Shown: positions 18,695 through 30,784 of the stretch, piece by piece
Position numbering within the stretch: position 1 is the stretch's first letter
How the letters are laid out: every line of letters begins with the position of its first letter
Assembly (NCBI GenBank): GCA_030704615.1
Contig: CM060734.1
Location: 54,392,042 to 54,456,041, forward strand
Direction of reading: 5' to 3'
Length of the DNA: 64,000 bases
Source: Takakia lepidozioides
Lineage: Eukaryota; Streptophyta; Takakiopsida; Takakiales; Takakiaceae
Position numbers and translations under genes: made by a program
Notes under the pieces: model-generated
Database searches by the model: none
The model's input: the letters and a program-made list of their open reading frames with translations, nothing else
Told to the model about the DNA's origin: nothing

Positions 18695-19269
18695 TTTGGC
18701 GACTGAGTCATGAACAACCAGATGTGATAGGCATCTGGTGGGATCATGGTGGTTGGACCATTAAAGAATTTGAAGTGAATCAAATTCCCTGTGGAACGAA
18801 GGAAGAAAGATTGTCCAAACAATTCTTTCAAAGGTTCTTGGAATTGCCAGACGGTTGTAAAGAAAATATTCTTAAGCGAGTGCATGATGCTGATCCGGAA
18901 TGGGGTCTGGAGAAAGGAGTGATAAAGATTTATCAGGTAGCTTGTAAAGGAAGAGCACGTTGGTTACCAACGTTGGTTTATGTGATAGCATTGCTATCCA
19001 TTAAGCGAGTAGAGTTTGAAGGTTGGGAAGAAAGAAAGGTGAATGTTTATACTCATATGCATGAAGAACTTGTACTGGTAAAGAATTGGATTCCAAAGGA
19101 TATTTTGTGGATCAAACTCACACCAAGAACAGCTTTCCAGACTTGTTTGCCATATGGTTATATGGTAACGGAGACTTCAAGTATAACCAAGGGTGCATTG
19201 AAGCTTGAAAGAAACCCAGGCATATACGAGAGACATTACAGAAGAGAGTTTTGGTTACTGCCACATTAA
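18588..19269 (+). pseudogene. ORF0 of copy 2, disrupted at the primer-binding site
   Basis: The ATG matching copy 1 (MTDCSERAEYLEIS...) lies in U5, but a 13-bp deletion in the primer-binding site creates a TGA just after SRATFGD. The downstream part is open from about 18724 (GIWWDHGGWTIKEFEV) to RREFWLLPH and is almost identical in protein sequence to copy 1. The protein-level similarity is at least consistent with past selection on this frame. Confidence 0.6.
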
Positions 19270-19290
19270 AAGAAATGAAAGACATGGGAC

Positions 19291-22200
19291 ATGAGTGATG
19301 AAAGAGAAGCTAGACGCCAGAGATATTCAGTAAAAAGAGAAAGCTATCTGAAAGCTAATTATCCATATCTTTGGGAGAGAGGAATAGACATAGGGGAATC
19401 ATCTGGACCTCTCACACCATTAAGATCAAAGAGTACATCACCCATACCGGAAGAACTAGAGTTGGATGCCACTCCTTCTGTTTCTTTGCAAGAAAGATTA
19501 AGGGAATTGGTACAGGAAGAAGATCAATCACGAGGTGAAAGATCTGAGGTACATCCTTGGATAAAAGATTTCACAGAAATCTTTGATAAGAGTTGGCATG
19601 GAACACCAAAAGCAGGAACTCCAGTTTCAGAAGCGGAAGGTGAAGAAGGAGAAGAGGATGTGGCAGAGCCAACGGAGAGTTCAGACTCTCCAACACCATT
19701 ACAGTTGAGTTACATGAGTGAAGAAGAAACCCAAGGGCAGAACTTGGAGGATGAAAACAGAGAGAAGAAATTGGAAGAGGAAGAATATGAAGAAGTAGAC
19801 CCAACAGCTGAGGTTGAGACTACAACCAGGACATCCCAACCCGTTGGACCTGGATCAAGTGGAGCACTTGGATCACAGGCCAACGAAGGTGTCGGCTCAG
19901 GGGGATCAAGCGGGCGGCCTGGATCTGGCTCTGGGGGGACAGGGAGTGTGGGAAGTAGTGCAACTGAAGCTGGGAATACTGTGAATATCGTGGGGCCAGT
20001 AGCAGGGAGTGCTCAAGGGCCACCACTTGGTGGAAGATCCACCACAAAAACAACAGGTCCAGAAGGACCAGCACCAGCAAGGGTGCCAGCACCTGTCAGT
20101 GGGCAGAAGGTAGGGCCACAGATGGCGTTACAACCAACACGGGCAAAACCACCCTTTCCAATATATTCAGGAAAAGGGGATCCCGATGTACACATTAGCC
20201 AATTTGAGCACATGTGTATAGTGAACAATGAGAATGGCGATGATGCCAAGATGAGATTGTTTCCTTGTTCACTTATCAAGAAAGCAAGTGAATGGTATGC
20301 AAGATTCCCTGATAATCATTTCCTAACCTGGAATGGCTTGAATACAGCATTTCGAAATAGGTTCAGGACAAGTAAAACTGAGGATGAAGTGTATGGAAGT
20401 TTACAACAGTTAAAGCAAAAGAAGCATGAAACTGTGAGGAGTATATGGAAAAGATGGAATTGATGATGAAAAAGCTGGCTGCAGTACCAGCACCCAGTTT
20501 ACATAAGACTTGGTTTGTGAGTGGACTAAGACCAGAGTTGCAAAAGAAAGTGGATATGTTACCCCATAATACAGTGGAGGATGCATATGAAACTGCAAAC
20601 AGAATTGAGCAATTGGGAATGCTCAGGAGAGAGAAAAAGGATGATGAGGACTCTGAGGATGAGTCAGATGAAGAAGAAGAGCAAGAACTAAAAAGGAAGA
20701 GTAAGAGAAAGGAGAAGTTGAAGAGGGATAACTATGAAAAAAAATTGGAAGAAATCTTGAAGAAGTATGCCACAGAGGCTGCAACACATTGGAGGAAGGG
20801 TGTATGGTGTGCAAAGTGCCAGAATGAAGGCCATACCACCACAGAATGCCACATGAAGGAGAAACACTGTACTATCTGTAAAATGGATAACCATTCTACT
20901 GAGAATTGTTACTACAACAGAAGGACAGCTGCAAGAGAACCTAGGCAAGTAAGGGTGCATCAGGTGCAACCCCAGCCAAGAAGAAACAATGATCAGGACC
21001 ACTATGGTAGGTCTGGTGGTTATAACAATGGCATGGAAGGGAGAGGTAATTCAAGAGGAAATTACCAAGGAAATGCCAGAGGCAACTATCAGGGTAATCC
21101 AAGGGGGAATTACCAGCCCAGGAATCAGGATTACAGAAATAATCCAAGAATAGACCAAGGGCGAAGACCCAATGGTGAAGAACTATGTTACTATTGTAAT
21201 CAGCCAGGACATCGCAGGGCAGCCTGTTCATTCTGGATAAGACACCAGAATGAGATGAGAGCTCCTGTGAATGAGGGCCCAGTGGTGGCAGCTCACATGG
21301 TTAGGCCGTGTGTTGTACCAGAAGTAAGTACAATGATAGTAACCAAAGCAAAGTCAAACTAATACCTCCAGTAGCTGAGGAAGATGATGATAATGAAGAT
21401 GGCAGTGATATGCCTGAAGATGAAGAGACTTGGAAAGATGAGAAGGAATTGCACAAGGAAGTGGCAGATACTATAAGGGAAATGCAGAAGAGTACTGATA
21501 TTCTTGTGGCAGATTCCTCTGATTCTGATGGAGAAGAAGAAGTGAGTGAGGATGAAAGGAAGAAAGAAGATGCAGGCATGCAAAGTAATGAAGAGACTTT
21601 GGCTGAAGTAATATGTCAGACCAAAGCAGAAATTACCATTGGACAGCTATTAGCTGTGGCACCTTATTGTAGGCACAGGCTGTATCAAGCAATCAATCGA
21701 ATTGCCCAAGAGACAGGAAACACAGACCTGAACAGCAAGGTGACCAGTTATAATGTGAAGCCGGAAGGGCGAGAACCAGTCATGGACTTTGATGATTCTA
21801 TGCCAGTAATCCAATTGAGAATTGGAAGCACAGAACTAACTGATGTACTGATAGATGGAGGTTCTGGAGTGAATATCATGACAGACCAATTAAGAAAGAA
21901 GTTTGGTCTAAGTAACATGAAACCAGCCCCATTTACAGTAACAATGGCAGATCAAAGAAGTGTACAGCCATTGGGATTAATAAGAGGAGTTAAGATACAG
22001 ATACAGAAGATGATCTTTATGATCACAGTAACTGTGTTGAAGATGGATGAAGTCATGGAGGCTTACTCCTTATTATTGGGACGTCCGTGGCTGAAACAGG
22101 CCAGGGTATTCCATGACTGGAATTCTCAGTTACTAACCGTGCATAATGGGATACACGAGATACAAATACCACAAAGAAATCTAGTAGATTACCTGCTACG

Positions 22201-22411
22201 AGAAGACCTCGAGGAGTCAGAGAGTATGACTGGAAAGGAGGACTGGATGAGGAGCAGGAAGCTACCCTATTTGCTGCACACCCAGAGTGGGAGCAGGTTG
22301 CAGAGATGCGGCTGGAAAAGCCTAAGTTGTTTAAGAGGTATCTGCTGTGGTGTAGTGACAGCAACACCAACTGAACGAGGAAACCAGCAGTTACCCATCA
22401 CATTTCTATGA
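19291..22411 (+). pseudogene. Gag-protease of copy 2, frameshifted
   Basis: Three consecutive frames match the copy 1 gag ORF: 19291-20463 (MSDEREARR to the gag core), 20445-21362 (rest of gag with both zinc-knuckle regions and the RGNYQGN repeat) and 21308-22411 (protease with IDGGSGVNIMTDQL). The first shift is loss of one base near 20435 (ACTGTGAGGAG against ACTGTTGAAGAG in copy 1). The second is a few-base loss near 21350. More indels lie at 22150-22440. Confidence 0.88.
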
Positions 22412-22453
22412 AGAAAGAGAAGGAGAAATGGAAATCCTAGAGGAACAGCCACT

Positions 22454-25450
22454 GTGAGCTTACAGGATGAAGTGGTGACTGGTTGGACAATCACAGCTGA
22501 TGAGCAGGTGAGGGAAGTGAATGTGGGAACTAAAGAGGAACCGAGGATGGTGAAAGTAGGAGCTGATTTGGAGCCGGAATTCTTTGAAGAAGCTAAAAGC
22601 TTGTTCATCAAATACAGAGATGTATTTGCTTGGAGCTATGAGGATCTAAAAGGGATACCACCTGAAGTCTGTCAGCATAAGATTGAACTAGAACCAGGGT
22701 CAGTACCAATCAAGCAGGCGAAATACAGAATGAATCCCAACTACGCACAGAAGGTTGGAGAAGAGATTAAGAAGTTGGCTGAGGCTAAGTTTATATACCC
22801 AATAGAGTATACAACTTGGTTGTCACCCATTGTTATAGTTCCCAAGAAGAATGGTAAACTAAGAGTATGTGTGAACTACAAGAAGCTGAATGCTTGTACG
22901 AAGATAGATCCTTTCCCTTTGCCATTCACAGAAGCAGTATTGGACACTGTGGCAGGCCATGAGATGCACTCATTCATGGATGGTTTCAGTGGTTATAATC
23001 AAGTGCAAGTGGCAGAAGAAGATCAAGGACAGACAGCTTTCATCACAGACTGGGGTGCTTATGCATATAAAGTCATGTCCTTTGGACTTTGTAATGCACC
23101 AGCAACCTTTCAGAGAGTGATAAGTGAATCTTTTCATGAGTATCTGGATGATTTCATGCAGGTATTCTTGGATGATTTCAGTGTGTACAGCTCTAAGAAT
23201 GAGCACTTACATAAATTGGAGTTATGTCTGGCCAGATGCAAGATGAGAGGTTTGGGCCTGAATCCAGAGAAGTGTACTTTCTGTGTGAACTCAGGGGTGC
23301 TTCTGGGACACATTGTGTGTAAGAAGGGACTTCTTGTGGATCCCAGGAAGACAGAATCCATTAAAGCCTCTCCACCACCAGTGAATGTTAAGAGTTTAAG
23401 GAGATTCATTGGGCAAACCAGTTATTACAGAAGATTTGTCAAAAGGTATGCACAAATAGCAGCACCATTGAGCAAGCTTCTGAAGAAAGATGCAGTGTTT
23501 GCCTGGACAGCTGAATGTCAACAGGCGTTTGAGGAACTTACACTGTCAGTAACAACTACACCTGTGCTGATTAACCCTCACTGGCATGTAGTATTTCATG
23601 TTCACTGTGATGCATCAGGAGAAGCGTTGGAGCGGTGTTAGCCCAGAATGTTACAAGAAATATAGATTCACCTGTGTACTAGTTAGCAGGTTGATGAACA
23701 GTGCTGAAAGGAACTATAGCACAACGGAAAGAGAAGCATTGGCAATGATCTATGCAGTGAAGAAATTCAGGCATTACCTGTTGGGCAAGAAGTTTATGTT
23801 TATGTGGATCACCAGGCTCTGATATACCTGGTAAACAAACCTCTGATAAGCGGAAGAATAGCAAGATGGTTGATAATCTTGCACGAGTTTGAGTTCGAGG
23901 TTGTTTACAAGCCTGGGAGACTGCATCTTGTGGCGGATCACTTGTCACGGTTATCAACAGGAGAACCAGCCACAGGAATAGATGATCAATTACCAGATGC
24001 GAGTCTATTTGCAGTGGAGGTGCAGGGAAGTGCAGATGACTGGTTAGATTGGCAGTGGCCAATCAGATACTACCTTGCTCATGGTCAGTGCCCACCTAGT
24101 TATGGTAAGGAGCAGAGGAAGAGAATCGCTATCAAGCTTTACCTTATACTATGGTAGGCAAATAATGTATAAGCTAGGACCTGATGGAGTACTAAAACGA
24201 TGCTTGTACCACCATGAAGTAAATAAAGTTTTGGAGGAAGTTCATAAAGGAGTGGCTGGAGGTCATTTTGGAGAAGAGACTACCAGTAGGAAGATACTAC
24301 TCGCAGGTTACTGGTGGCCTACTTGTTCAAAGATGTACACGAGTATTGTCAGAGTTGTGATGAATGTCAGAGGCTAGGACCTTTGCAGAGATCTGGAAGG
24401 ATGGCCTTGCATCTACAATGCCTACGGAACCATTTAGAAATGGGGACTAGACTTTGTTGGACCGATTAACCCACCGGCCAAGAATACACGGAACAGGTAC
24501 ATAATTACAGCCACTGATTTATACTACGAAGTGGGGGAAGCTAAAGCTTTGAGGGCAACCAGCCAAGTCCACAACAAGGTTCCTGTATGAGAACATACTT
24601 ACACGATTTGGCTGTCCCTTAGAATTTATCAGTGATCAGGGAAGTCACTTCATTAATGAGACCATTGAATTATTGACTAAAGAGTTCATGATTGTGCATA
24701 GAAGAGTACAACATATTACCCACAGGGTAATGGGCAGGCAGAGGCTACCAACAAAATACTATGTACTATCTTGGCTAAGATAGTCAATGCAAACAGAACG
24801 GATTGGGATACAAAGCTGTTGACAGCTTTGTGGTCATACAGGACTTCATATAAAGTCACCACTAAGTATACACCATTCCAATTAGTTTATGGTATGGAAG
24901 CCTTACTTCCAGTGGAATTCCTGTTACCTACCATGAGAACGGATGGGGAAAGAGAATGGAATTGCAAGATTCCATTAAAGTCAGGAAACATGAATTATAC
25001 CATGTGGAAGAAGTACGTGCTGATGCAGCTGATAATATGACCAGAATTCAGATGAAGAGGAAGGAACAGTTTGATGAAAACAAGTTAAAAACTTTTAAGA
25101 CGGGAAATTTGGTTCTATGGTTGCAGAAGAAGGGAAAAATTAAAGCTTCTAAGATTAAATCACCATGGAAAGGACCTTATGTCATACAAAAGATGTATGA
25201 TAACAACACCGCCATGTTACAAACCATTAACAAAGAGATGCTGGGAAGAGTCAATGCCAATAAGTTGAAGGGGTACAGTGGTATCCATGACAAACCATTG
25301 CAGCATGATTTGCATGTTGAAACGCAAGAGCAGTCACGGGCTGCACCAGTGTTACCAACGGAGTATGGAGCACTTGTCGCTAGGCCAAGCATATATGACC
25401 AGGGCGGGCAGAACAAGCGTGACACAGCCTATCACAGCCTATCAAGATGA
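22454..25450 (+). pseudogene. Pol of copy 2, frameshifted
   Basis: 22454-23641 reads through the protease-RT connector and RT without the break seen in copy 1 (AEAKFIYPIEYTTWLSPIVI), with FLDDFSVY at about 23165-23190. It is broken in RNase H (~23630 and ~23800), again at ~24130 and ~24360, and several times in integrase (24380-24780). The integrase tail is open at 24956-25450. The element is dead but useful for judging copy 1. Confidence 0.88.
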
Positions 25451-25665
25451 AACACAGCCTATCACAGTCCATCACGACGTGACACAGCCTATCACAGCCC
25501 ATCAAGGCAAAACACAGCCTATCACAGCCCAGCACGGCGCAACACAGCCTATCACAACCTACCACCGCGTGTCACAGCCTATCACAGCTTACCACAGTGC
25601 ATCACAGCCTATCACAGCGTACCACAGTATGACACAGCCTGTCACAGCTCAACACAGCCTACTAG
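25420..25665 (+). repeat. CACAGCC-type tail array of copy 2 pol
   Basis: About 245 bp of CACAGCCTATCACAGCCCATC units, shorter than in copy 1 and with the reading frame lost. It is homologous to 2526-2905. Confidence 0.85.
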
Positions 25666-26155
25666 GATTACACGATCCATAGAATCAGTGACAGGTGGGC
25701 GCACAATAACTTCAGGAAAATGGCTGACGGAAGAAAAGACGGAAACCAGTTTAAAAATAGACACGTGGAAGTCAGGGCGCGACACACAGCTGAGAAGGAA
25801 GTGCAAGAACAGGTGTCATCAAGAAAGAGGACAAGAATGGCCGTCAAAATACCTAATCAGCGCGTCAAATTGGATGAAAGGCGGGCCCATTAATGAATAC
25901 GGAAAAAAGGGAACGGAACAAACGGCAAGTACAGAAAAGCGAAATTCTTGTCACATGTGTGATCCTAGTGGACTATCCAGCAGGGAAAGTCCACTAAAGA
26001 AAATGAAATCTAAAATCCAGTCACAGCGGTTACAGCCAATAGAAAGCCAGAGAAAGGATCAAGAAATTGGAGGGAAATTACGCGCAAGAGGCGGCGTCGT
26101 TCTGAGTAACGGGCGTCTCGACAGGACAGACCATCAATGCTATAGCTTGGAAACT

Positions 26156-27352
26156 ATGGAGGAACTAACAGACTATACGCTCGCAATATTACTTACGCAG
26201 TGGCATAGACACGAAAGAACAGAGCGGAGCTTTTCTCTTGATCGATGCTTGCAAGCCCCGCAGGCTTACAAGAAATTACCCATAGCTTTTTGTGGCAACC
26301 ATACGTTTATGCTTTGTGCACTACAGGCATTTCTGCAGTTGTTACAGCCAAAACATTTCTGTGGATCTAAAATGAAGAGAGTGAGAGGAATGGAGGAAAT
26401 CAGGGTGAAGAGCACCACAATTCTGCAGAAACAAACGATTGCTACCCCACATGGCGATACAGATACTGAAGGAGCTGAGATTGCAAGGATTGCAAAGCAT
26501 AGATTGGACATTGCACCATAGACAGTACATGTTACAATTCTTGCAGAACTTTGAGCCAAAGACAGGAACAACAACGGTGAAGGGAGTTGAATTAGTAATT
26601 ACTCCCTATACCTCCAGCAATTGTTTCGATTGCCAGCAGGTCAGGTGCATGTGGAGGAGCACAGGGCAAGACTGCAAATAGGGGACTTATTCCAAGAAGG
26701 GAGTTTCTTTAAAACTCAGGGTTATGCTTGTACCAAGGCCGTGTACCCAGGGCTAAAGGAGGTAGGCCAGGTATTGAACGTTCTGATTGCCATGAAACAG
26801 AACCAACAGTATTTGAGCAGATCCTTCACGGAGGAAATACTCAAAGCCCTGAAAGGACAAGAGGTAGAATGGGCGGACATAATGTACAACGCACTGGTAG
26901 AGGAGATGAAAAGATTACAAGGTACTACCGCAAAGTCTCCTATCATAGTGTCTGGCCGAATCATTGCTCAAATAATTCTTGATTCTGGCATACTTGATGC
27001 GCAAGAAAGAAAGGAGATGGGAGTGTTTGAGCCAGAAACCACTGCAATGGAAGAGCAAGGTTCTTCACACAGTGAGGGTGGACTAGCAGGGCAACCCGAG
27101 ACTAAGAGACAGAGATGGGGAAAGACTGTAGTGGCGGATCCACTGGCTTCACGGATTCCGCAATGATAATGTTTCCCAAGCTCATGTGCAGGAAGGGGCA
27201 CAGCAGCACAGATAACTGCTATTACTGGAAGCAGGACCTTCAGAGAGGGAAAGGAGGATTACTTCAGTATCACAACCATCACAGCCAGCTGATCGACTTG
27301 TTACAAGGTTACAAGTTGTCCATGCAGCTCAACCAGAAATAATTGATTTGGA
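26156..27352 (+). pseudogene. Third ORF of copy 2, frameshifted and truncated
   Basis: Begins with an ATG equivalent to copy 1 (MEELTDYTLAILLTQW) and aligns through IAFCGNHTF, LFQEGSFFKTQGYACTKAVY, EVEWADIMYNALVEEMKRLQ and GVFEPETTAMEEQGSSHSEG. A one-base insertion near 26450 and a one-base loss near 26605 shift the frame, and another change ends it near 27166. Similarity continues to about 27352, where the element is cut. The coiled-coil half is missing. Confidence 0.75.
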
Positions 27353-27399
27353 AAAAGAATTTGCGGTTGGACACCCCAAATTCTTCACCAAAAAAAAGT

Positions 27400-27927
27400 C
27401 TATTTCTACCTCCAGACCCTGTACCTTGTTTCACAGTTCCAGTAAAGATCAGGATGCAAAATCGAGATATCTCCGTAAAAGCACTTTTGGACTCGGGCGC
27501 TTCAGCGTGTTTTATTGACAAAGACTTTGCGAAGCAACACAATTTAACGCTCGTAAGAAAGAAATTCTCGACCCCTGTTGAAGTCATTGATAGACGACCG
27601 TTAGCATCAAGAAATATTGACCATGAAACTCGACCCCTTGAAGTGAAGCTTAAAAATCAAGCATCACAGATTGTTTTCAATGTCATCCAGTCTCCTACGA
27701 ATCGAGACGATGGGCCACCAATGCGATGCGTACTTCCTCGTCTGGACCCTGTACGACAGCAAGTGGAGCCTACTCGAAGTCTGATAATTCTGTTGGAGGT
27801 TGAGGCTTCGGACCCAGAGGCAACGAAATCATGTTTGAAGGCAACTTCGAAAATTAGAATGCTCAAATCACTGCGTGGTCCCAAGTTCAAGGTGTTGGAC
27901 ACTATCAATGGTTGCAGGGACCTATAA
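27400..27927 (+). pseudogene. Ty3 aspartic protease fragment
   Basis: Frame with PVKIRMQNRDISVKALLDSG then ASACFIDKDFAKQHNLTLVR: the DSGA active-site motif of a retropepsin with the usual FID and AKQHNL context. Residues before it (about 27343-27400) are a mixture created by the junction with copy 2. After the protease the frame keeps the flap-like and C-terminal hydrophobic strands (VKLKNQASQIVFNVIQSP) and stops at 27925-27927. It is closer to sushi-like or chromoviral Ty3 proteases than to the DGGSG type of the Tat-like family. Confidence 0.8.
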
Positions 27928-28058
27928 ATCATTTGAGTAAAAAACAAAGATCCGAATACTTGACAAGTACCATTCACCGGATTTTGGATTTTCTCCAACT
28001 CTAAGCAAGTCCAAGATTTTACCGCTCCTCGAGGAACTCGACGCTAGAGGAGGGGTGA

Positions 28059-28657
28059 TGTCACGGATATAGCCCAGAAAAACTTACCAGGAATAAATAC
28101 CGAAAATTACCAAGTTACCATGTTACCGGAAGTTATCATGATTTACCGTGATTTATCATTACTTATCAAGTTACCGGGAGTTTACCAAATTACCAAGAGT
28201 AACTTGGGAAACTGCTCAGGAAGCTTCATTTGGAGGAAACTTTTCCATCAAGATACCTCATTTGTTTAAGGAAGCTTCTCCATCAAGAAACCTTTATTTA
28301 ATCTTGGAAACTTCTTCAGCAAGAAACCTCCATAGGGGAAGCTTCTTAGTAGCCAGTATATATAGGAGGCGAGACTGGACACTCTTCAGTCTCGCCAATA
28401 CCAGTTCAAGCTACTCTTGTTTCCAGTTCCCAGTACTCTAGCCCAGTTTCCAGTATCTGGTACTCCAGTCTAGTTTCCAACATTCCAGTATTCAAGTCGT
28501 GTTCCAATATCTTGTACTCTTGTTCATTGTTATAAATATCATCTTGATTCCTATTTACTCATCGTGCATACGGCCATGCCGACCTTGACTTCTTGTCTAG
28601 TCTTGTACCTCTAGTCTGATATCTTGTTTGTGTTCAGTCATGTTCTCGTCCTTGACA
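28059..28657 (+). repeat. LTR (599 bp) of the protease remnant element
   Basis: Begins TGTCACGGATATAG after a polypurine tract and ends CCTTGACA. A TATATATAGG box is at about 28353, consistent with a promoter. Internal zones are built from different short motifs: TTACC (28080-28200), GGAAGCTTC / GGAAACTTC (28205-28350) and CCAGT (28400-28500). Confidence 0.8.
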
Positions 28658-29214
28658 CCCGGCCCCATAAATTAAAAAAACACATCGCCCCCCGCGACGG
28701 TTATCCGTCGCGGGGTGTGACCCCCAGGTAAAAAAATGAAAAAACACTCGTCGTCAAATGCGACGCGAGGGTGTCGCAGGAGGCAACGGCCGGCCTTTCT
28801 GGGTTTAGGGTTCAGGGTCTTTTGGGGTTCTTACTTTTTTTTTTTTTAAATTTTTTTTTTTCATATGGTACTGGGTTCGGGTGTTTGTTTTTCTTTATGG
28901 TGCTGGGTTTTGGATTGGCGGTTTTGGTTGTGGGTCTTGGGGTTAAAAAGATAAACGGTGTAATTAGGATTCACATACCCAAAATGTGGTTCAATCTGAT
29001 AATCGCAAAGCGCTGGGTCTCACAAATTTTTCCAGGGTGTGGGCATCCTGAAGATAGAACGAGATGAAGGATTTATTGTCTTGGGCTCTAGCACCATAGG
29101 GATGCTCCGCCTTTGGTTACCAATTTTGAAAGCCCCGAGGCTGAGGCATAGGGTTTTTTTGCCAACGGTTTTTGAGAAATGAAAGTGTTGGTGGTGTGTA
29201 TTAATTAGGATGGG

Positions 29215-30198
29215 ATGGTGAGGAAACATCGACCCGTCTCCCTCGAGGATGGGGAGGACCTGATCCAATACAGGCTGTCGGGCACAATCGTAGAAGTGAC
29301 CGGGGCCAAATTTCAGGTGATGCGGAGGATGTTGACACTCCGGGATCGAGTCGGGGGCGCCGCGGGTTGCCCCCCTCGCGGGCCACCCGTCCAACACGTC
29401 CACCTTTGAACCCCCCGACAAGATTGAGTGTTGGTGCACTAAGTGTTGGGAACAGATACCGCCGGGCGGCACCAGACCACCGAGGCGGTGACCACATGTT
29501 GTCGAAAAACATTACAAGAAGAACAAGATTGCGGATGCGGCAAAGGTGAGTGTTTTTCCCACCCCTCTCATTAACATTCATTTAAGGTACATTTAGGTTT
29601 ATCTAATAAATAGTATGATTGGTAAGCATACATGAATCAAAATTACGACATAAATATTGATGCGTCGTTCACTACGCACATTGCAGCCACGACTTGATGC
29701 CCAAGCTCGCAATCACGTTGCACAGGAGGCATTTCGCGCCGGTCTACTTGCAGAATCTGTGCCAGAGCATGTGCCCGATGTGACCAGTTGGTTCCCCCAG
29801 CAGCACATAGATGAGATGCGTAGGGTCGAGGGGTATCGTAGGTGTCGTAGGCATTATGGCCGACGACGAGCAGGCCCACCCTCCCCTCCCCCCCCCCCCG
29901 TCTGTTTCTTTGCCTGATCCGGACGTTGTACCCCCCGGCTGTACCTCCGACATTACATCCTCAACCACCTCCACTTTCATCTCTTCCACCAGTAGTACCA
30001 CCTCCACCTCCACCTCCACGTGCATGTGCCCCCCGAACCCCTATGAGGGGTCGGCTTCGCCCTAGGTTTCATCCCCTTCGGCTTGGGCGGCCTGAGCCGG
30101 ATCCTCGCCCCCGATGGGAAGCGCATAGGACTATGTTACTGAGGACCGTCCAGCCTCGTTGTTGGGGGAATCATCTCGACCCTCCCACCCCCATCTGA
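29215..30198 (+). CDS. Candidate upstream exons of the SET-domain ORF
   Basis: Three short plus-strand frames: 29215-29409 (LEDGEDLIQYRLSGTIVEVT), 29657-29917 (VAQEAFRAGLLAESVPEHV, ending in a Pro run) and 29926-30198 (Pro-rich, then RPRFHPLRLGRPEPDP). A good donor (CAAAG|GTGAGT) lies at ~29547. They may be the N-terminal and Pro-rich linker region of the SET protein. Exon junctions are not settled and no domain is recognised. Confidence 0.3.
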
Positions 30199-30237
30199 GA
30201 AAATGTGGAGTTCGAGTATTGGGGGAGACGGTAAGTT

Positions 30238-30784
30238 ATGAGAGCCGCTACAGACCCTGTTATAGGTCGGGGTTTATTCACGGTCAATGATATTGTGGTT
30301 CCTCCTCGGAGAAACAGCATGGTGGACTTGTTTCCCTACTACGATCCATACTACACCTCCGCGGAGTTCCGTACATTACGCCTCGAAGCCCCATACATCC
30401 TACCCTACATTTTGTGTATCAACGGACAGGATGTACGTAGACGGGGGTTGTCTCCCATTGAGATCAGATTTTGTGATGGTGACCCCGACATCTTCGGCAA
30501 TGTTGATGGGCTGGTCAATAGTTCTTCTGGTCATCCTAGGAGAACCAATGTAGTATGGGATGAGCAAAGCGATGGGCATGAGAGCTTTTGTGGTCATACA
30601 CTGTGAGGGGATGCATATGTTTGTGATGACATGTGCTAGTAGGACTATTAGGGCTGGCAGCGAACTATTTGCATCATACGAGTTCTCCCGGGATGATTGG
30701 GACCTCCGATTACAGCGTGAGTGGGATGTGTATGATAGAAATAGGGTTCCTTTGAGACAGGGATCGTGTAGAGGGGCATTGTAA
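30238..30784 (+). pseudogene. SET-domain ORF with one frameshift
   Basis: First frame 30238-30606: ATDPVIGRGLFTVNDIVVPP (the GxGxGLF-like start of a SET domain), a divergent middle, then FGNVDGLVNSSSGHPRRTNV (position of the catalytic NHS/C-like block). Second frame, from about 30560 to 30784: MRAFVVIHCEGMHMFVMTCA and SRTIRAGSELFASYEFS (the I-x-x-GxEL-x-x-x-Y motif that ends SET domains), then WDLRLQREW. A single indel near 30565 separates them. SET domains methylate lysines using S-adenosylmethionine. The usual NH of the NHS block reads NSSSGH here, so activity is doubtful. Its place inside a CACTA element suggests a captured gene. Confidence 0.6.

Larger units (their letters stand above)
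17725..27352 (+). mobile_element. Ty3/gypsy retrotransposon, Tat/Athila-like, copy 2 (5' LTR plus broken body)
   Basis: Same family as copy 1 but on the plus strand: LTR 17725-18694, damaged primer-binding site at 18695, ORF0 remnant, gag-pol in several frames, CACAGCC tail, third ORF to 27352. There it stops at codons matching copy 1 position ~855 (ATTGATTTGGAAA) and jumps to an unrelated Ty3 remnant. Many 1-nt indels disrupt the frames, but the segment deleted in copy 1 near 5510 is intact here. Confidence 0.9.
27353..28657 (+). mobile_element. Remnant of another Ty3/gypsy element: protease, PPT and 3' LTR
   Basis: A protease-bearing frame (27353-27927), about 130 bp resembling the very end of pol (LDFLQL, then LEELDARGGVM), a polypurine tract AGAGGAGGGGTGA (28046-28058) and an LTR (28059-28657). 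RT, RNase H and most of integrase are missing, so it is internally deleted. Confidence 0.8.
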
